From Nipponacmea schrenckii (lineage: Eukaryota > Mollusca > Gastropoda > Lottiidae), in NCBI GenBank assembly GCA_030562195.1, contig CM060199.1:40816338-40880337 (forward strand): a DNA stretch of 64,000 nucleotides. The letters are read 5' to 3'. The notes beneath the pieces were generated by a model, which searched no databases, was not told the origin of the DNA, and saw nothing but the letters and a program-made list of their open reading frames with translations. Positions 22,395 to 34,329 of this stretch are shown piece by piece. The translations under genes were made by a program, and so were the position numbers. Each line of letters opens with the position of its first letter. Position 1 is the first letter of the stretch.

Positions 22395-25300
22395 TTAATC
22401 AGTCTGTAATAAATAAAACAGAAACAAAATAAAAAAAAATATCAATCGAATGCAGCTTTGCCTTGAATTGCCTAAGAAATATGAAACATCCATTCATCAG
22501 TCAGGTTTCTCCTATGATCAATTTCTCCAAGGGTTGTAATAATTAGACAAAAATTGTCCTCCTATTAGTGAAAAAATTTAAAATGTTTTCAAGAACAACG
22601 ACACATACCAAATGTGGCGTTTCACTAGCCTCTTGAAAGCGAAAGCCACCTCTGACAATATGGACTCGGACCACTAAAACATTTTATGCTAATTGAGTCC
22701 GTTCTATTTTTAGAAATCCTCTTTCTCCCTTCCTTTGGGGGTGTTTGCATGCCCATTTTGGACTAATTTTTGGTCTAGATTTGAAATTTGATGTCTGAAA
22801 TTGCATTTTCTTTCAGAATTTCTGAGATAATGAGAAATTTAATTGGCGGAAGGTTATTTCTAAAAATAGTGGTTTTGTGTGCAGTGACAGTCAAGTGGAT
22901 GTTGATAAAATGTAGTGGTTTACTTTCATTTTGTTTAGTTCAAAATTTTCATGGTCATGCTATGTTGGATTTTTGTACAGAAACCAAGTATTGGCCTGGC
23001 TTTCATGTGGCATATAAGAAAGTTTTCAACGAGATTTCTGGAAAAGTTCTAGAAGGTTGAATTTTGTAATTTAACATGGAAATAGATGGCAAATGAATTA
23101 GCGGACTAAGTCCTCAATAGGAAGGAATTGTCTTAAAATTATCTCCCTTCCATACATCAAATTACAAGACTACAATTAACTAAATCTGAAATGTTACTCG
23201 TATGGATAGACCTATTTCATACAAATAACATGCCACTCCAAAATGGGTTTTATAGTTTTTATCCAAAACTTCCAGCTCTTCACCCACTTCTTCCTTCTAT
23301 CAATCTGATCCTGGATGAATGAAGACATAAGAGATAGGAAAACAAAGAGAAAGTTACTCTTGCAAGAGAAGGAATTCATAATAGACCACAATCAATTCTT
23401 AGATATTCCTTCATACAACATTAATAAAGATAAATCCTAGATATAAATTCTTCACCCCTTTTATTGTTAATCCGAAAACGAAAAATAAATTCTAAAGTCT
23501 CGTAGAATTAACTAAGGGGGGGGGGGGGTGGGGGGAGTGGGGTTTTTTGTTGGTATAAATATTTTACAACATAGTATGGACATCATCCAAATTTTTATCT
23601 CAGGGTAGAACTCCGATAATGTTATAATCAAAATTTTATATCAATTCTTTCCCTTCTTATTGTTAATACTACTGAGGGAAAATATTTCTAACGTTTCGAA
23701 AAATATCTAGGCAGTGTTTGATAATGATATGTGGAGATAAAAATGGATATATAGATGTACAATGAATAATTCATACCACAAAATTAATATATATGTATCA
23801 GCATTTATCTTCATTAATGTAATATGTTAGAAATCACAAATTTCTTCTATTGTAATTTCACCCCTCTTTATTTCTCTTCTCAAATCTTGTCTCCACCATC
23901 CATTTGGACACTTTTATAAAAAATCAAAATAAAGTCTTATGATGAACTGGATGTGTGAAAATTTCACGTGTATGTAATCTTTAAGTTTGTGGGGTTTGTG
24001 TCTCGTGACCTTGGCCTTTCGTGACCTTGACCTTTAAGAAGGTTTATAATATTTGACCACCGACAACTACCTCCGGTCTCCTGTCTGAAAAGACTCAAAT
24101 TCGCAACTTGCAAGTGGCCTCATTGACCTAGAAAGTTACTTTATGTGCTTTTCAAGTTCTTTTTAATAATATCGAAAACAAATTTAATGTAGAATTAAAA
24201 AAAAAATTGTGATTTTGTTTAAATTAGTGCTTTTTTTTTACAATATTTGCATTATGTGCAAAAATTTTGCATCGCATCTGTAGAGCTTTTTTATGGGCCC
24301 ATTTAGTTCAAATTTTCAAGATCTTTCTTATGAAGTTAATAGATAAATGGTTTCGAAATGCGTTGGATAAAATAATTGTTATCAAACATTTTGAGTAAAA
24401 ATTTGAAATTTGCAACTTTGTTGCTAATTATCGTATCGATCTTAAATTCACAAATATAGACGTATGTGCATACAAATAAAACTAAAGCATCAACATTTTT
24501 GCATCACTTCTGATTTAAGCGCGAACAGCAAAAAAAAAAAAAAAAAAAACCCCAAAAAAAACAGAAAATGGCATAGTATTTCTAGTCTTACTAAACAATT
24601 TGAGAAGAACTGAATTCTGGATCGATTTACCTCATTTAAAAAAAATATATTAATTGCAAAGTGATTTATTTGGTGCATTTGAAAAATTTTAATTTCAAAA
24701 TTTCTAACTTTGTTGCCAATTTCTGATCAATCTGAATGAAGACAAGTTGTCCATACAGATATTATCACGTGATTAATGATTTATCATCACTACCGGTTTG
24801 GGTGTGAGGACTTCCTGTTTTCAAAATCACGCCTGATGACTCCACTTTCGGAGTAAATTAAAAATTACAACAAAAACGATATAAATTGTCTATTTTGCAT
24901 TATTACAAACCCTGTAGAAGAAAATATCCTGACCGCAAGTGATACATGAGCCGTCGTCGTCACACAATTTAGCAAAATTTTTAATTCCTTGGCCATTTTT
25001 TTTATCCGATTTATAAAACTTTGACCTCTACCAAACCCTCGTTACTTTAACTAAAAGTTGTTAGGACAGAAATTTTAATTTCGAATGAATCAAGTATCAA
25101 ATCCACGCTCGGTGCTGTTCGCAGCTATATTTATATTCCCATTTAATTTTGGACGTCAGGTTTCGGTTTTATAGTCCTGCACATTTTAACTATCTCGTGA
25201 CCCTGAGGTTTGTTATTGTTAACTTCCCCTGATACCCCTGGCGTTAACTTCCGGTTTCATAACCTTCCAAAGACACAACATGTCGTTTTAACTTGAACAC

Positions 25301-25475
25301 GATAATAACTCTATTCATCATTAAATATACCTGCTGCCATAATTAACATAAAGGTATAAATCCAGATTCTGTTACTTTATGACACCAGGTAAGTTCACTG
25401 ATATATACTCATATTGACCATTCTTGAGAGCTAAAATTTTATCTTCATGCTAAGACGCAGTATCCCTTTAAATAA
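22395..25475. other. Intergenic, no gene seen
   Basis: No splice-flanked exon or recognisable protein. It contains a G run at 23517-23528, an A run at 24532-24550, a doubled 'tgaccttgacctt'-type phrase near 24006-24032 and the dispersed copy at 25365-25450. A plus-strand open frame of 90 codons at 22788 shows no family resemblance and is probably chance. Confidence 0.5.
25365..25450 (+). repeat. Dispersed repeat family 'CACCTGGTAAGT', copy 2
   Basis: Contains 'actttatgacaccaggtaag', 'ttcactgatatatactcata' and 'ttgaccattcttgagagcta'. It is nearly identical over about 75 bp to the reverse complement of 31375-31440 and more distantly similar to 16195-16285. Confidence 0.7.
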
Positions 25476-25489
25476 AGTTTCCCGGTGTG

Positions 25490-26275
25490 TGACGTAGTCA
25501 TGAGTTAGTTATAATTATATAACCCACCAAACTTAGTCACGAGTTAGATATAATTATATAACCCACCAAACTTAGTCACGAGTTAGTTATAATTATATAA
25601 CCCACCAAACTTAGTCACGAGTTAGTTATAATTATATAACCAACCAAACTTAGTCACGAGTTAGATATAATTATATAACCAACCAAACTTAGTCACGAGT
25701 TAGTTATAATTATATAACCCACCAAACTTAGTCACGAGTTAGATATAATTATATAACCAACCAAACTTAGTCACGAGTTAGTTATAATTATATAACCCAC
25801 CAAACTTAGTCACGAGTTAGTTATAATTATATAACCCACCAAACATAGTCACGAGTTAGTTATAATTATATAACCAACCAAACTTAGTCACGAGTTAGTT
25901 ATAATTATATAACCCACCAAACTTAGTCACGAGTTAGATATAATTATATAACCCACCAAACTTAGTCACGAGTTAGTTATAATTATATAACCAACCAAAC
26001 TTAGTCACGAGTTAGATATAATTATATAACCAACCAAACTTAGTCACGAGTTAGTTATAATTATATAACCCACCAAACTTAGTCACGAGTTAGTTATAAT
26101 TATATAACCCACCAAACTTAGTCACGAGTTAGTTATAATTATATAACCAACCAAACTTAGTCACGAGTTAGTTATAATTATATAACCCACCAAACTTAGT
26201 CACGAGTTAGATATAATTATATAACCCACCAAACTTAGTCACGAGTTAGATATAATTATATAACTAACCAAACCA
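25490..26275. repeat. 39-bp minisatellite with two dimorphic sites
   Basis: About 20 units of 39 bp built on 'agtcacgagttagttataat' and 'tatataacccaccaaactt'. Two sites vary between units: 'tagttata' or 'tagatata', and 'cccacc' or 'ccaacc'. The combinations recur in a non-random order, suggesting a higher-order structure. No coding potential. Confidence 0.95.
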
Positions 26276-26339
26276 ATTTTATTTTAAAATATCTATCTAA
26301 AAAATATAGAAACTTGTCAACAACAAATCATGTCAATAC

Positions 26340-26885
26340 AAATCATCTCATGTAATCAGCCTTGGGAGCTGTGTTGTTACTGATTATCAGAGGGGTAATG
26401 CATGTTCCCAGTAAAGTCTACCGGTCTGCTGCCTTCTATTTTGTGGAAGGTACGCTGGCCGAGTGGTCTTGACTGTTGACATGTACTGCTGGCGATTAGG
26501 TGCCTGACTCTGCGATCGCTGGTTCGAAATCCGTTGGGGTCTCAGCCAATTTTCAGCACTAGAATCTGTGTTATACCAAGTAAGTGTTATCCCATTAACG
26601 AAAGTATTGTTGCAACACCACTTTCTAAATGACATTAAATCATCTCATGTCATCAGCCTTGGGAGCTGTGTCGTTACTGATTATCAGAGGGGTAATGCAT
26701 GTTCGCAGTCAAGTCTACCGGTCTGCTGCCTTCTATTTTGTGGAAGGTCCGTTGGCCGAAAGGTCAAGACGGTTGACATGTATTGCTAGCGATTAGGTGC
26801 CTGACTCGTTCGGTCCCTACCAATTTTCAGCACTAGAATCTATGCTTTACCAAGAAAGTGTAATCCCAATAACGAAAACATCGTT
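26340..26885 (+). mobile_element. tRNA-derived SINE, two head-to-tail copies
   Basis: Two copies offset by 297 bp start at about 26344 and 26641 with 'catctcatgt'. Copy 1 contains an A-box-like 'tggccgagtggtc' (26456-26468) and a B-box-like 'ggttcgaaatcc' (26521-26532). These have the order and spacing of a tRNA with a long variable arm, such as Leu or Ser. Copy 2 keeps 'tggccgaaaggtc' but has lost most of the B box ('gttcggtccctacc'). The sequence around the tRNA-like part does not fold like a true tRNA gene. Pol III transcription is inferred from the boxes only. Confidence 0.65.
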
Positions 26886-27129
26886 ATAACAATTAGTGTT
26901 TTAAACAGCAATATATAAACAGTTAAGATGTCTAGTGTAAGAAATTTAAACCTGGACTAAAATTTACAGCAAAATAATAAAATCATAATACCTGACAATA
27001 TCTGTTCAATATTTTCTACCAATTTTACACAGCTCAAATATGGCGACCGTTATCGGCGACCGTTATCTTACAAGGATGCTTATTAAACTAGTATTGCACA
27101 GCTAGTTTAGTAGAGTTTGGACCGGATCC

Positions 27130-29400
27130 TAATCAACAAGGCCAAACGGAAATCCTTGTAACAACTCAGTCGTTCAGTAAAACTGGTTTATTCTCATAAC
27201 ATGTGATCTGTGCATGTAGTTACAATCATGTGTGTGTTCTGAAAATACATAAATGGATTTCAGAGTATATTGACCATTTTGTATTGCCTTTAGCTTGCCA
27301 ACATCCCTCTAACCTTAAAGATACAAATGACTTTATTCAGAAAATTAAAAATCTCAAAATTCCACCAAATGCCTATTTTATATAACTTGATGTCAACAGC
27401 ATGTACACTAATATTAATAATCTAATATTGATAATGAAACCGGATTAAATGCAGTTAGAAAGATATCCAGATCAGAAAAGACCGTATTCAGAAATCTTAA
27501 ATTTATTAGAAATTTGTTTCAAACGCAATGACTTTTCTTTCAATGGCAAAACTTACCTTCAGATATCCGGAACAACTGTAGGTAAAATAATAATAATAGT
27601 CATTTATTGCATTTATAATGCCCCAACTATCCTGCTAGAATAGCAGCTCAGATCAAAATCAAATAACATGAATTCCAGAGTTTCGGGGCTGCATTTTGAA
27701 AAGATAGTTCTTCCAATTTAGTGTTAGCAATTTTAACTTCCAGGCGATTTTAACAGGATGAACGGAGCTTTCGTAGGGGGGGGGGGGGTGTTTAACGAGA
27801 GACGTTAAATATTTCGGGGCACCAGGACAGTTTAGGGAAAGATGTGTTTGACAAAGTATTTTGAATTCAATGCGGTATGTGATTGGAAGCCAGTGGAGGT
27901 TATACAGTACAGGGATAAAACTAGTATAAGTTTTAATAAAGGAAATCATCCTGGCAGCTTTATTTTGAAGTTGAGTGAGTGGGCGTATTGATTTAGCTGA
28001 GAGACCATACAACAGTGAATTACAGTAGTCATAATCAATGTAGGATCTGATTCTATCAAAATTGTACAGATGAAAGTTACAGCAGATATCTGCGAGTCCA
28101 TATTCATATCACTATCAAAGTTCACACCCAAATTCCTAACAACACTATTCACATTGATATTTGAGTCACCGATGTATAAATCATTTGATTCGATTAGATT
28201 TAATTGTTTAGAAGTACTTATTTGATAAATTTGGTTTTGTCATCGTTTAATCTAAGTAGGTTTATCCTCATCTAGTTCCTAATACTCTCTATACACTGAC
28301 CTAGATAAAATCACTTTCCGAAGATGGCGTAAGTCAAATATAAATTTGTGTGTCGTCAGCATATAGATGGCAGTCTATGTGGTGGCTCCGAATGACATCT
28401 CCACGAGAAGATGTGTACAAAGTAAAAAGAAGTGGACCCAGTACTGAGCCCTGGGGTACACCAAACTTTTAATATGATGTAGTTAGCAGACTTGACAGCA
28501 ACTTTCTGTGAACGGTGGTCAAGATGTGATTTAAACCAATCTAGAGCAACACATTTTATTCTGACGTTAAGTCTCAAGAGGCTGTTCACAACATCTAAAT
28601 TGATCTAATTTCTCCTTTCAAGCCATTCAAGAATTCTGGCAATATTTTGAAATTCTGAATAATCCCCACCCATCTATCAAATTAACTGGCAATGTTAGCG
28701 AATACAGTATACAGATAATCACCACATTTATTGAAAAGCAAGTTTCATCCAAAACATACATTTTCCTGTATAATTAAGTCCCAATTTTACGCTTTCTCAG
28801 AATCTGTACTTGAACCATTGATTTCCATAATGCCTGTCAAACTGTTTTCAAAAAATTGATAGAGTGGGGGTATTCTAAACGATACCTCCGCAGCATTAAA
28901 AACAAAACTCTTTTTGAAATTGAAGAAAGGACATCTAATCAAGTTTCATACTTAATCAATCTTTCGGATCAGGCCGTGCGATTCTACAAGATGTAGAACC
29001 TGCAAGCAATTTTTAACAACCGGCAGTTTCTTTAATAAGATTAATGGCAAACAATTTTCGATAAAAGGTCAACCTTCATGTCTTAGTACTAACATAATTT
29101 ACTTCATATCGTGCGAAAAATGTCCCTTGCAATATGTAGGAGAGACATAGAATTCTTTAAGAGAACGTTTCGATATCACTAACCATCTTGATAAACCCAT
29201 TGGAAATAATTTCAACTCCACCAACCACAATCTTAGTGATATGAAGGTGACTCCAATTGAGCAAGTGATCTTGGAAGAAGAAATCAATCCCGAATCTTCA
29301 AGACTATATACAGGGGGAGCTTTTGGATCAACCACAGACCGTTGCTCCATCTGAATTAAATATCCAATATGATTCGCAGATTGTACCATTTGTAACACAG
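27130..29400 (+). mobile_element. Penelope-like retroelement, inactivated and interrupted
   Basis: The left part (27203-27595) carries reverse-transcriptase pieces in broken frames: 'WISEYIDHFVLPLACQHPS', 'KDTNDFIQKIKNLKIPPNA', 'LDVNSMYTNI' and 'FNGKTYLQISGTTVG'. These are the hallmark blocks of Penelope RT. The right part (28617-29400) holds 'FWQYFEILNNPHPSIKLTGN' and then GIY-YIG-like pieces: 'KCPLQYVGET', 'NSLRERF', 'KPIGNNFNSTNHNLSDMKVT' and 'EQVILEEEINPESSRLY'. The block that should carry the catalytic FIDDI motif is missing, exactly where the minus-strand non-LTR element sits. Many stops and shifts show it is dead. 5' and 3' limits are approximate. Confidence 0.8.
27585..28612 (-). mobile_element. 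5'-truncated non-LTR retrotransposon inside the Penelope element
   Basis: On the minus strand there are RT pieces: 'LDWFKSHLDHRSQKVAV', '[13 protein letters not shown]' (near 28461-28425), 'YADDTQIYI' (YADD at 28363-28352), 'VRNLGVNFDSDMNMDSQI' and a C-terminal part with 'LQNKAARMISF' and 'LHWLPITYRIEFKIL'. Frameshifts separate them. The 3' end has an AATAAA and an (ATT)n tail (27585-27600), as in CR1/L2/Jockey-type elements. The 5' end is cut within the RT domain, typical of incomplete target-primed insertion. I could not define target-site duplications. Confidence 0.82.
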
Positions 29401-29412
29401 TTTAACAGTATT

Positions 29413-29991
29413 TCATGCCAAGCTTCTAGGGTAGTTAAACTCTATTATTCCGAGTTGCAAAATAGATTCCTGTTGTATTTTTTTTCTCGAAACTCGTAGA
29501 ATAAAGAATAAAGACACACAGATAACCTTATCGACACTGGCCTTGACGGCGTTAAATTTTTCTTGAACTTCCTGTAAGTTCAACTCGGCTGTCTCCTTGT
29601 CAAGGCTTGAGAGAGGACCGAAGGTACTGTTTATCTTAGTACTTGGCTCTATAAAAGAGGAATTACCTTGTGCCTGGTCTGGCGACGTTGAGTTTTCTGT
29701 TTGTTTTTGTGTAATGATTCCTAAAATAGACGATGACGTAGGATGATGGCTATCGGGAACTGTTGTTAGCCTATGTGGCCTGTCGACGTCTTGGTCTTTC
29801 TGTTTGGATGAACGTATTTCAACAAGTTCAAGACGTCTTGTGATGTCCTTTAGAATCCCTGATATGTTCTGAAACTCTTTTTCTATACTAAACTTGTCTG
29901 ATTTTGGGGAATATTTACTATCTTCATCAGAGCTCATGTTGTGACCCCTTCCAGTGAAATTGCACATGGAATAGACGACTTTACTGCGCAC
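29413..29991 (-). CDS. Unrecognised coding-like frame, charged and low complexity
   Basis: The open frame reads 192 codons; a likely start is the inner ATG at 29937 ('MSSDEDSKYSPKSDKFSIEK'). It has a Ser/Asp-rich start, a heptad-like 'ILKDITRRLELVEIR' and an amphipathic 'LNLQEVQEKFNAVKASVDK'. The last part, after 'ASVDK', passes a possible but weak donor (AAG|GTTATC) and looks non-coding. I do not recognise a family. It could be a host exon or a gag-like protein of a retroelement next to the Penelope copy. Confidence 0.35.
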   Translation of the reverse strand: MRSKVVYSMCNFTGRGHNMSSDEDSKYSPKSDKFSIEKEFQNISGILKDITRRLELVEIRSSKQKDQDVDRPHRLTTVPDSHHPTSSSILGIITQKQTENSTSPDQAQGNSSFIEPSTKINSTFGPLSSLDKETAELNLQEVQEKFNAVKASVDKVICVSLFFILRVSRKKIQQESILQLGIIEFNYPRSLA

Positions 29992-29994
29992 TTA

Positions 29995-31825
29995 TGTAGT
30001 TCGTTATAACTATGATTTAACAGAAACAAAAAGTAACTGTGGATTTATTAAATCTAATAATGATTGGACAACGAACATATTAAGCACAAAGTATAAAACA
30101 CAAATCATACATACAGTCTACAAATATGGCTGGACTGAAAATAAGTACCAGCAGAAATAAAGTTCTCCTGGCTCAGATTTGGTAAAAATCTCCATTTTTA
30201 AAAACAAAACGAACCATTTTGTGAAAAATACAGACCACATCTGATGCACCAAAAAGTCATTTACTTATCTGCATACAGTGATAACTGCTAAAAGAAGACA
30301 TATATACAAGTTATAATTGTCTAGAAAGATTGCAAAAATTCTATGATTTTTTTTCCAATAAGGCCTCTTTAATTAACAATGATCTTGTCAGGTGACTGAA
30401 CTGTTTTTATTTACAACATGGCGGTGGATTCAACTAGTCACAGAGAAGCTGGAAGTTATAGCCATGTTTATGAATTAAAAATGGTTCGAATTTGGATTAT
30501 TTTTTCAATTCTTATTTGATCAAGGCTGTAAGTATTATACATTACTTCTCATGACAGCGTAGGCTACCGAAATAATGTTTAGATTTTTGAATGGACAAAA
30601 AGGCTTACACAGGCAGTGGCAACAAAACTTTCGATCTATTTGGAATAATTATCTTGGCCTTTTGTCATTTCATTGACAAGATGTGATTGAGAAACACCAT
30701 TTTAACAGAATGATTCTCTCTTTTGATATCATAACTTGTAAACTACCGGTACTATATCCTTTAGAACCAGGATTACCCACATATGGACTCTGTTCAAAAC
30801 AGAAGAAGGGTCCTTTCGTCTACGATTTTGACTAGACCCAGGAATGACTGATCAAATGAGTCATGGACATCACAAAAACATTCCAAATAATATTGTTTAT
30901 TACATGCCCTTTGTTTTAGAATATATCTAGAAATAATAATAGTTTTAATAATTATACATTTTGAAAAATACTCACTACTCTTCTTGAAGGAAATGGTGAA
31001 TATAAAATCATATTCCAAAATTTTTATCCATTGACATTTCATAAATTTATAAAGATTGCACATAGCTAAAATTAGTGATACTGAATTTAACCCATCGAAA
31101 ATTTTGACCCAAATTCCTGCGCCTATGTGTACTTCATGTATTTCATGAACTTCAGAGAAATAAGTTGCACCAAATTAAGATTAAAGATTGTAATCTGGGA
31201 AAGGAAGTTTTAAATCTTCAAAATGAACAAATCAATGCAACCCTCAAACTACATCCTCAATAAACCAATAAAGTTCCAACTATATCACTATATGTAATTT
31301 TTGACCTGCACTTTTGTAATTATATATTGTCTTATAACCACTATCCTTAACATGAACAGAAAATTCTAGTTCTCAAGAATGGTCAATATCAGTATATATT
31401 CATCAATGAACTTACCTGGTGTCATAAAGTAACATAATCCCTGGAATACTCACAAAACTAGGTCCTTTTTTGAAAAACATTTAATCAATTTATTAGGCAT
31501 TTTTCATTAATCAAATGCATTTTTATGGATAATTACTTTATTTTTTGGATATTTATTTTTTTAAATTTTAATTATGGTAGCAGGTTTATTTTAATGATGA
31601 ATAGAGCTCTTGCTGTTAAACATTAAAATTTTCAATTTTTTCGTTCATTCCAAGACCTATAATCCCTTTAACAAAGAGAATTGTGGAATGTCAATAATAG
31701 TACATTTTCAATAAATACAAAAATAACTCATCAACTATGATGAAGTTAAGATATTGGTGATGTTCAACTGAATATTTAAATTCAACCCTGAAGTGATTAC
31801 TGAAACTTTAGTCTTAGTAATAATT
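29995..31825. other. Intergenic, no clear gene
   Basis: No splice-supported exon. A short frame from ATG 30418 (MAVDSTSHREAGSYSHVYEL...) ends after 33 codons and could be a first exon, but its possible donors are poor. The dispersed repeat copy at 31375-31440 is the only structure recognised. Confidence 0.4.
31375..31440 (-). repeat. Dispersed repeat family 'CACCTGGTAAGT', copy 3 (inverted)
   Basis: Reverse complement reads 'actttatgacaccaggtaag', 'ttcattgatgaatatatact' and 'gatattgaccattcttgaga', matching the copies at 25365-25450 and 16195-16285. The conserved CAGGTAAGT inside could act as a splice donor when the element lies in sense orientation. Confidence 0.7.
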
Positions 31826-31828
31826 AAT

Positions 31829-31920
31829 GTACCGTATATTTCCGTGTATAATGCGCAGGTTTTTGCCATAAAATGGGCCCAACAAAGAGGGGTGCGCAAA
31901 ATATACGGGTAAATAAATTT
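31829..31920. mobile_element. Short MITE-like inverted repeat
   Basis: Left arm 'accgtatatttccgtgtata' + 'atgcgca' and right arm 'gtgcgcaaaatatacgggta' are imperfect inverted complements about 90 bp apart end to end. The pattern resembles palindromic non-autonomous DNA transposons. Target duplications are not clear. Confidence 0.45.
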
Positions 31921-32099
31921 GGGGTATTTTTTCCCACCGAAAATGCCGCAAGTCAATGTTAAGGATCCGCCATTTTGTACCTAATTAATGTAACTAATTA
32001 CTAAAACAATGTTTATCTTATCTAAGTATAGTATCAAATACCATTTATATTTAACTTTCAACTTTGTTACACTCATTAGTGTTTTTATAGTTTTATTGT

Positions 32100-33215
32100 C
32101 CTACAAGGACTGGACTGAAACCTACAAGGACTGGGCTGAAACCTACAAGGGCCTGGCTAAAACCTACAAGGACTGGGCTGAAACCTACAAGGGCCGGGCT
32201 AAAACCTACAAGGACTGAGCTGGAACCTACAAGGACTGGGCTGGAACCTACATGGACTGGGCTAGAAACTACAAGGACTGGGCTGAAACCTACAAGGACT
32301 GGGCTGAAACCTACAAGGGCCGGGCTAAAACCTACAAGAACTGAGCTGGAACCTACAAGGACTGGGCTGGAACCTACATGGACTGGGCTAGAAACTACAA
32401 GGACTGGGCTTGAACCTACAATGACTGGGGCTAAAAGGTAAACCTACAAAGGGGAAAATCAGGACTGGGCTAAACCTACAAGGGCCGGGCTGGAACCTAC
32501 AAGAGCCGGGCTGGAACCTACAAGGACTGGGCTAGAACCTACAAGGGCCGGGCTTGAACCTACAATGACTGGGCTATTACCTACAAGGACCGGGCTGAAA
32601 CCTACAAGGGCCGGGCTTGAACCTACAAGGACTGGGCTTGAACCTACAAGGACTGGGCTGGAACATACAAGGACTGGGCTAAACCTACAATGACTGGGCT
32701 AGGACAGATAAGGACTGGGCTAGAAGCTATAAGGAGTGGGTTTGAACCTACTAGCACTGGGCTGTAGCCTACAAGAACTGGGTGGAACCTTCAAGGACTG
32801 GGTTGAACCTACAAGGACTGGGCTGTAGCCTACAAGGACTGGAGTGGAACCTTCAAGGACTGGGCTTGAACCTACAAGGACAGGGCTAGAAACTACAAGG
32901 ACTGGGCTGGAACCTACAAGGATTGAGCTGTAACAGACAAGGACTGGGCTGGAACCTACAACGACTTGGCTGGAACAGACTAGGATTGGGCTGGAACAGA
33001 CAAGGACTGGCTGACTGGGTTGGAACCTACAAGGACTGGGCTGTAGCCTACAAGGACTGGGCTTGAACCTACAAGGACTTGGGCTGGAACTGACAAGGAC
33101 TGGGCTGGAACCTACAAGGACTGGGCTGGAACCTACATGGACTGGGCTGGAACCTACAAGGACTGGGCTGGAACCTACACAGACTGGGTTGGAACCTACA
33201 GGGACTGGAACCTTC
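32100..33215. repeat. 21-bp minisatellite
   Basis: About 50 units of the type 'acctacaaggactgggctgg' + 'a', with many point and single-base variants ('gggccgggct', 'aacagacaagg'). It ends about 60 bp before the acceptor of the exon at 33278, so it probably lies in an intron of that gene. Confidence 0.93.
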
Positions 33216-33277
33216 TTCTGTTAAGATTTATGTTCAATAAGGTACTATACTTGATACTGTTTACTGTTATTTTTCAG

Positions 33278-33362
33278 GCCTGTATCTGTAGAATGTATCG
33301 ATGCTGTCAATGACCAAGAAACCAAACCTATTGGAATCTCTCTAGGATCTGATTTACAATGA
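33278..33362 (+). CDS. Probable last coding exon of an unidentified gene
   Basis: A pyrimidine-rich acceptor ('tgttatttttcag', AG at 33276-33277) opens an 84-nt frame in phase 2. It reads 'PVSVECIDAVNDQETKPIGI' then 'SLGSDLQ' and ends at TGA 33360-33362. A poly(A) signal AATAAA lies at 33616-33621. The composition is protein-like, but the exon is short and I cannot find its upstream partner in the window or name the family. It might also be an alternative end of the PDZ gene that follows on the same strand. Confidence 0.4.
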
Positions 33363-34325
33363 TATCATTAATTAATTGTTTAAATAGCAGAATAAGTAAC
33401 TTACAAATATAAGCTGGACTTTATGGTTATTTTAGGACTATTATTATAACTAGTGCATATTGACAAGGAAGCGAAATCAGAATTATTTAATGACATAAGT
33501 AAATCCTACATTACCTGTCTTATATTGCTATATGTTGGAGAGTGGAATCAAGTGTTAAGTGTAGATTTGAATAATATGGTAAATAACTGGATTCAGGAAG
33601 TTATATATAACTATCAATAAAGTGGATATAGAACATTATTGTTTGAGTAGTGTTTAATAACCAGACTGTTATAATCTGTGTATGTGATTTATAATGTTAT
33701 GAAGGAGAGAATATGATTGAATTGTTCATTTCGGATTCACCTAACTAGAGTCATGTTGGATTATATAATTTATTTAATAAGTAAAATCATGCTATGAGAG
33801 GAAATTCAGATGGAAAATGTGCAGGTGAATTTATATAGATATATAAGTTATGAAGTGAATCTGACCTCTGACCTATCTATTATATTATGGAATATATAGA
33901 GATATATTTGTATAATGTTAAATGATATTTGTTGTGAATAGGTGACACTTTGTTGTTAAACTATACAAGTGTTATGTTATGTTTATAATGTATGATTATG
34001 TTATACACCTCAGAAGTGAAATATAATTCAGAGAGAACCTTGGAGTATATAATGAAGAACAATGGATTATGATAAATAAAAATTGTAAGTATTACAAGGG
34101 TATTTTGTAACATTATTAGGAATGCAAAGTTTCTTGAAGCCGCCAATCGATATACTAAACTCATCCAAAATTATGATTTATTCATTTCTATAATAATTGC
34201 AATTCATTCTTTTAGAAAAGAAGTGATAGATATATTTCAAGTTATAACAATTTTGTCACTTTTTAACACTTGAGAACTAGGGAAAAGAATGGTGAAAGAA
34301 ATTCTTAATCTTTTAAGTCAGAAAT
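33363..34325. other. Probable 3' UTR and intergenic, no gene seen
   Basis: AT-rich, without exons or repeats that I recognise. The first 260 bp, up to the AATAAA at 33616, could be the 3' untranslated region of the exon at 33278. Confidence 0.4.
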
Positions 34326-34329
34326 AATA

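Noticed and set aside
22788..23060. 90-codon plus-strand frame
   Set aside because: No recognised motif, no splice sites and no conservation clue. Its length is possible by chance in this composition.
26456..26532. Genuine tRNA gene (Leu/Ser type)
   Set aside because: A- and B-box-like parts are present, but the arms do not pair as a cloverleaf and the sequence recurs in a longer dispersed unit, so I call a SINE.
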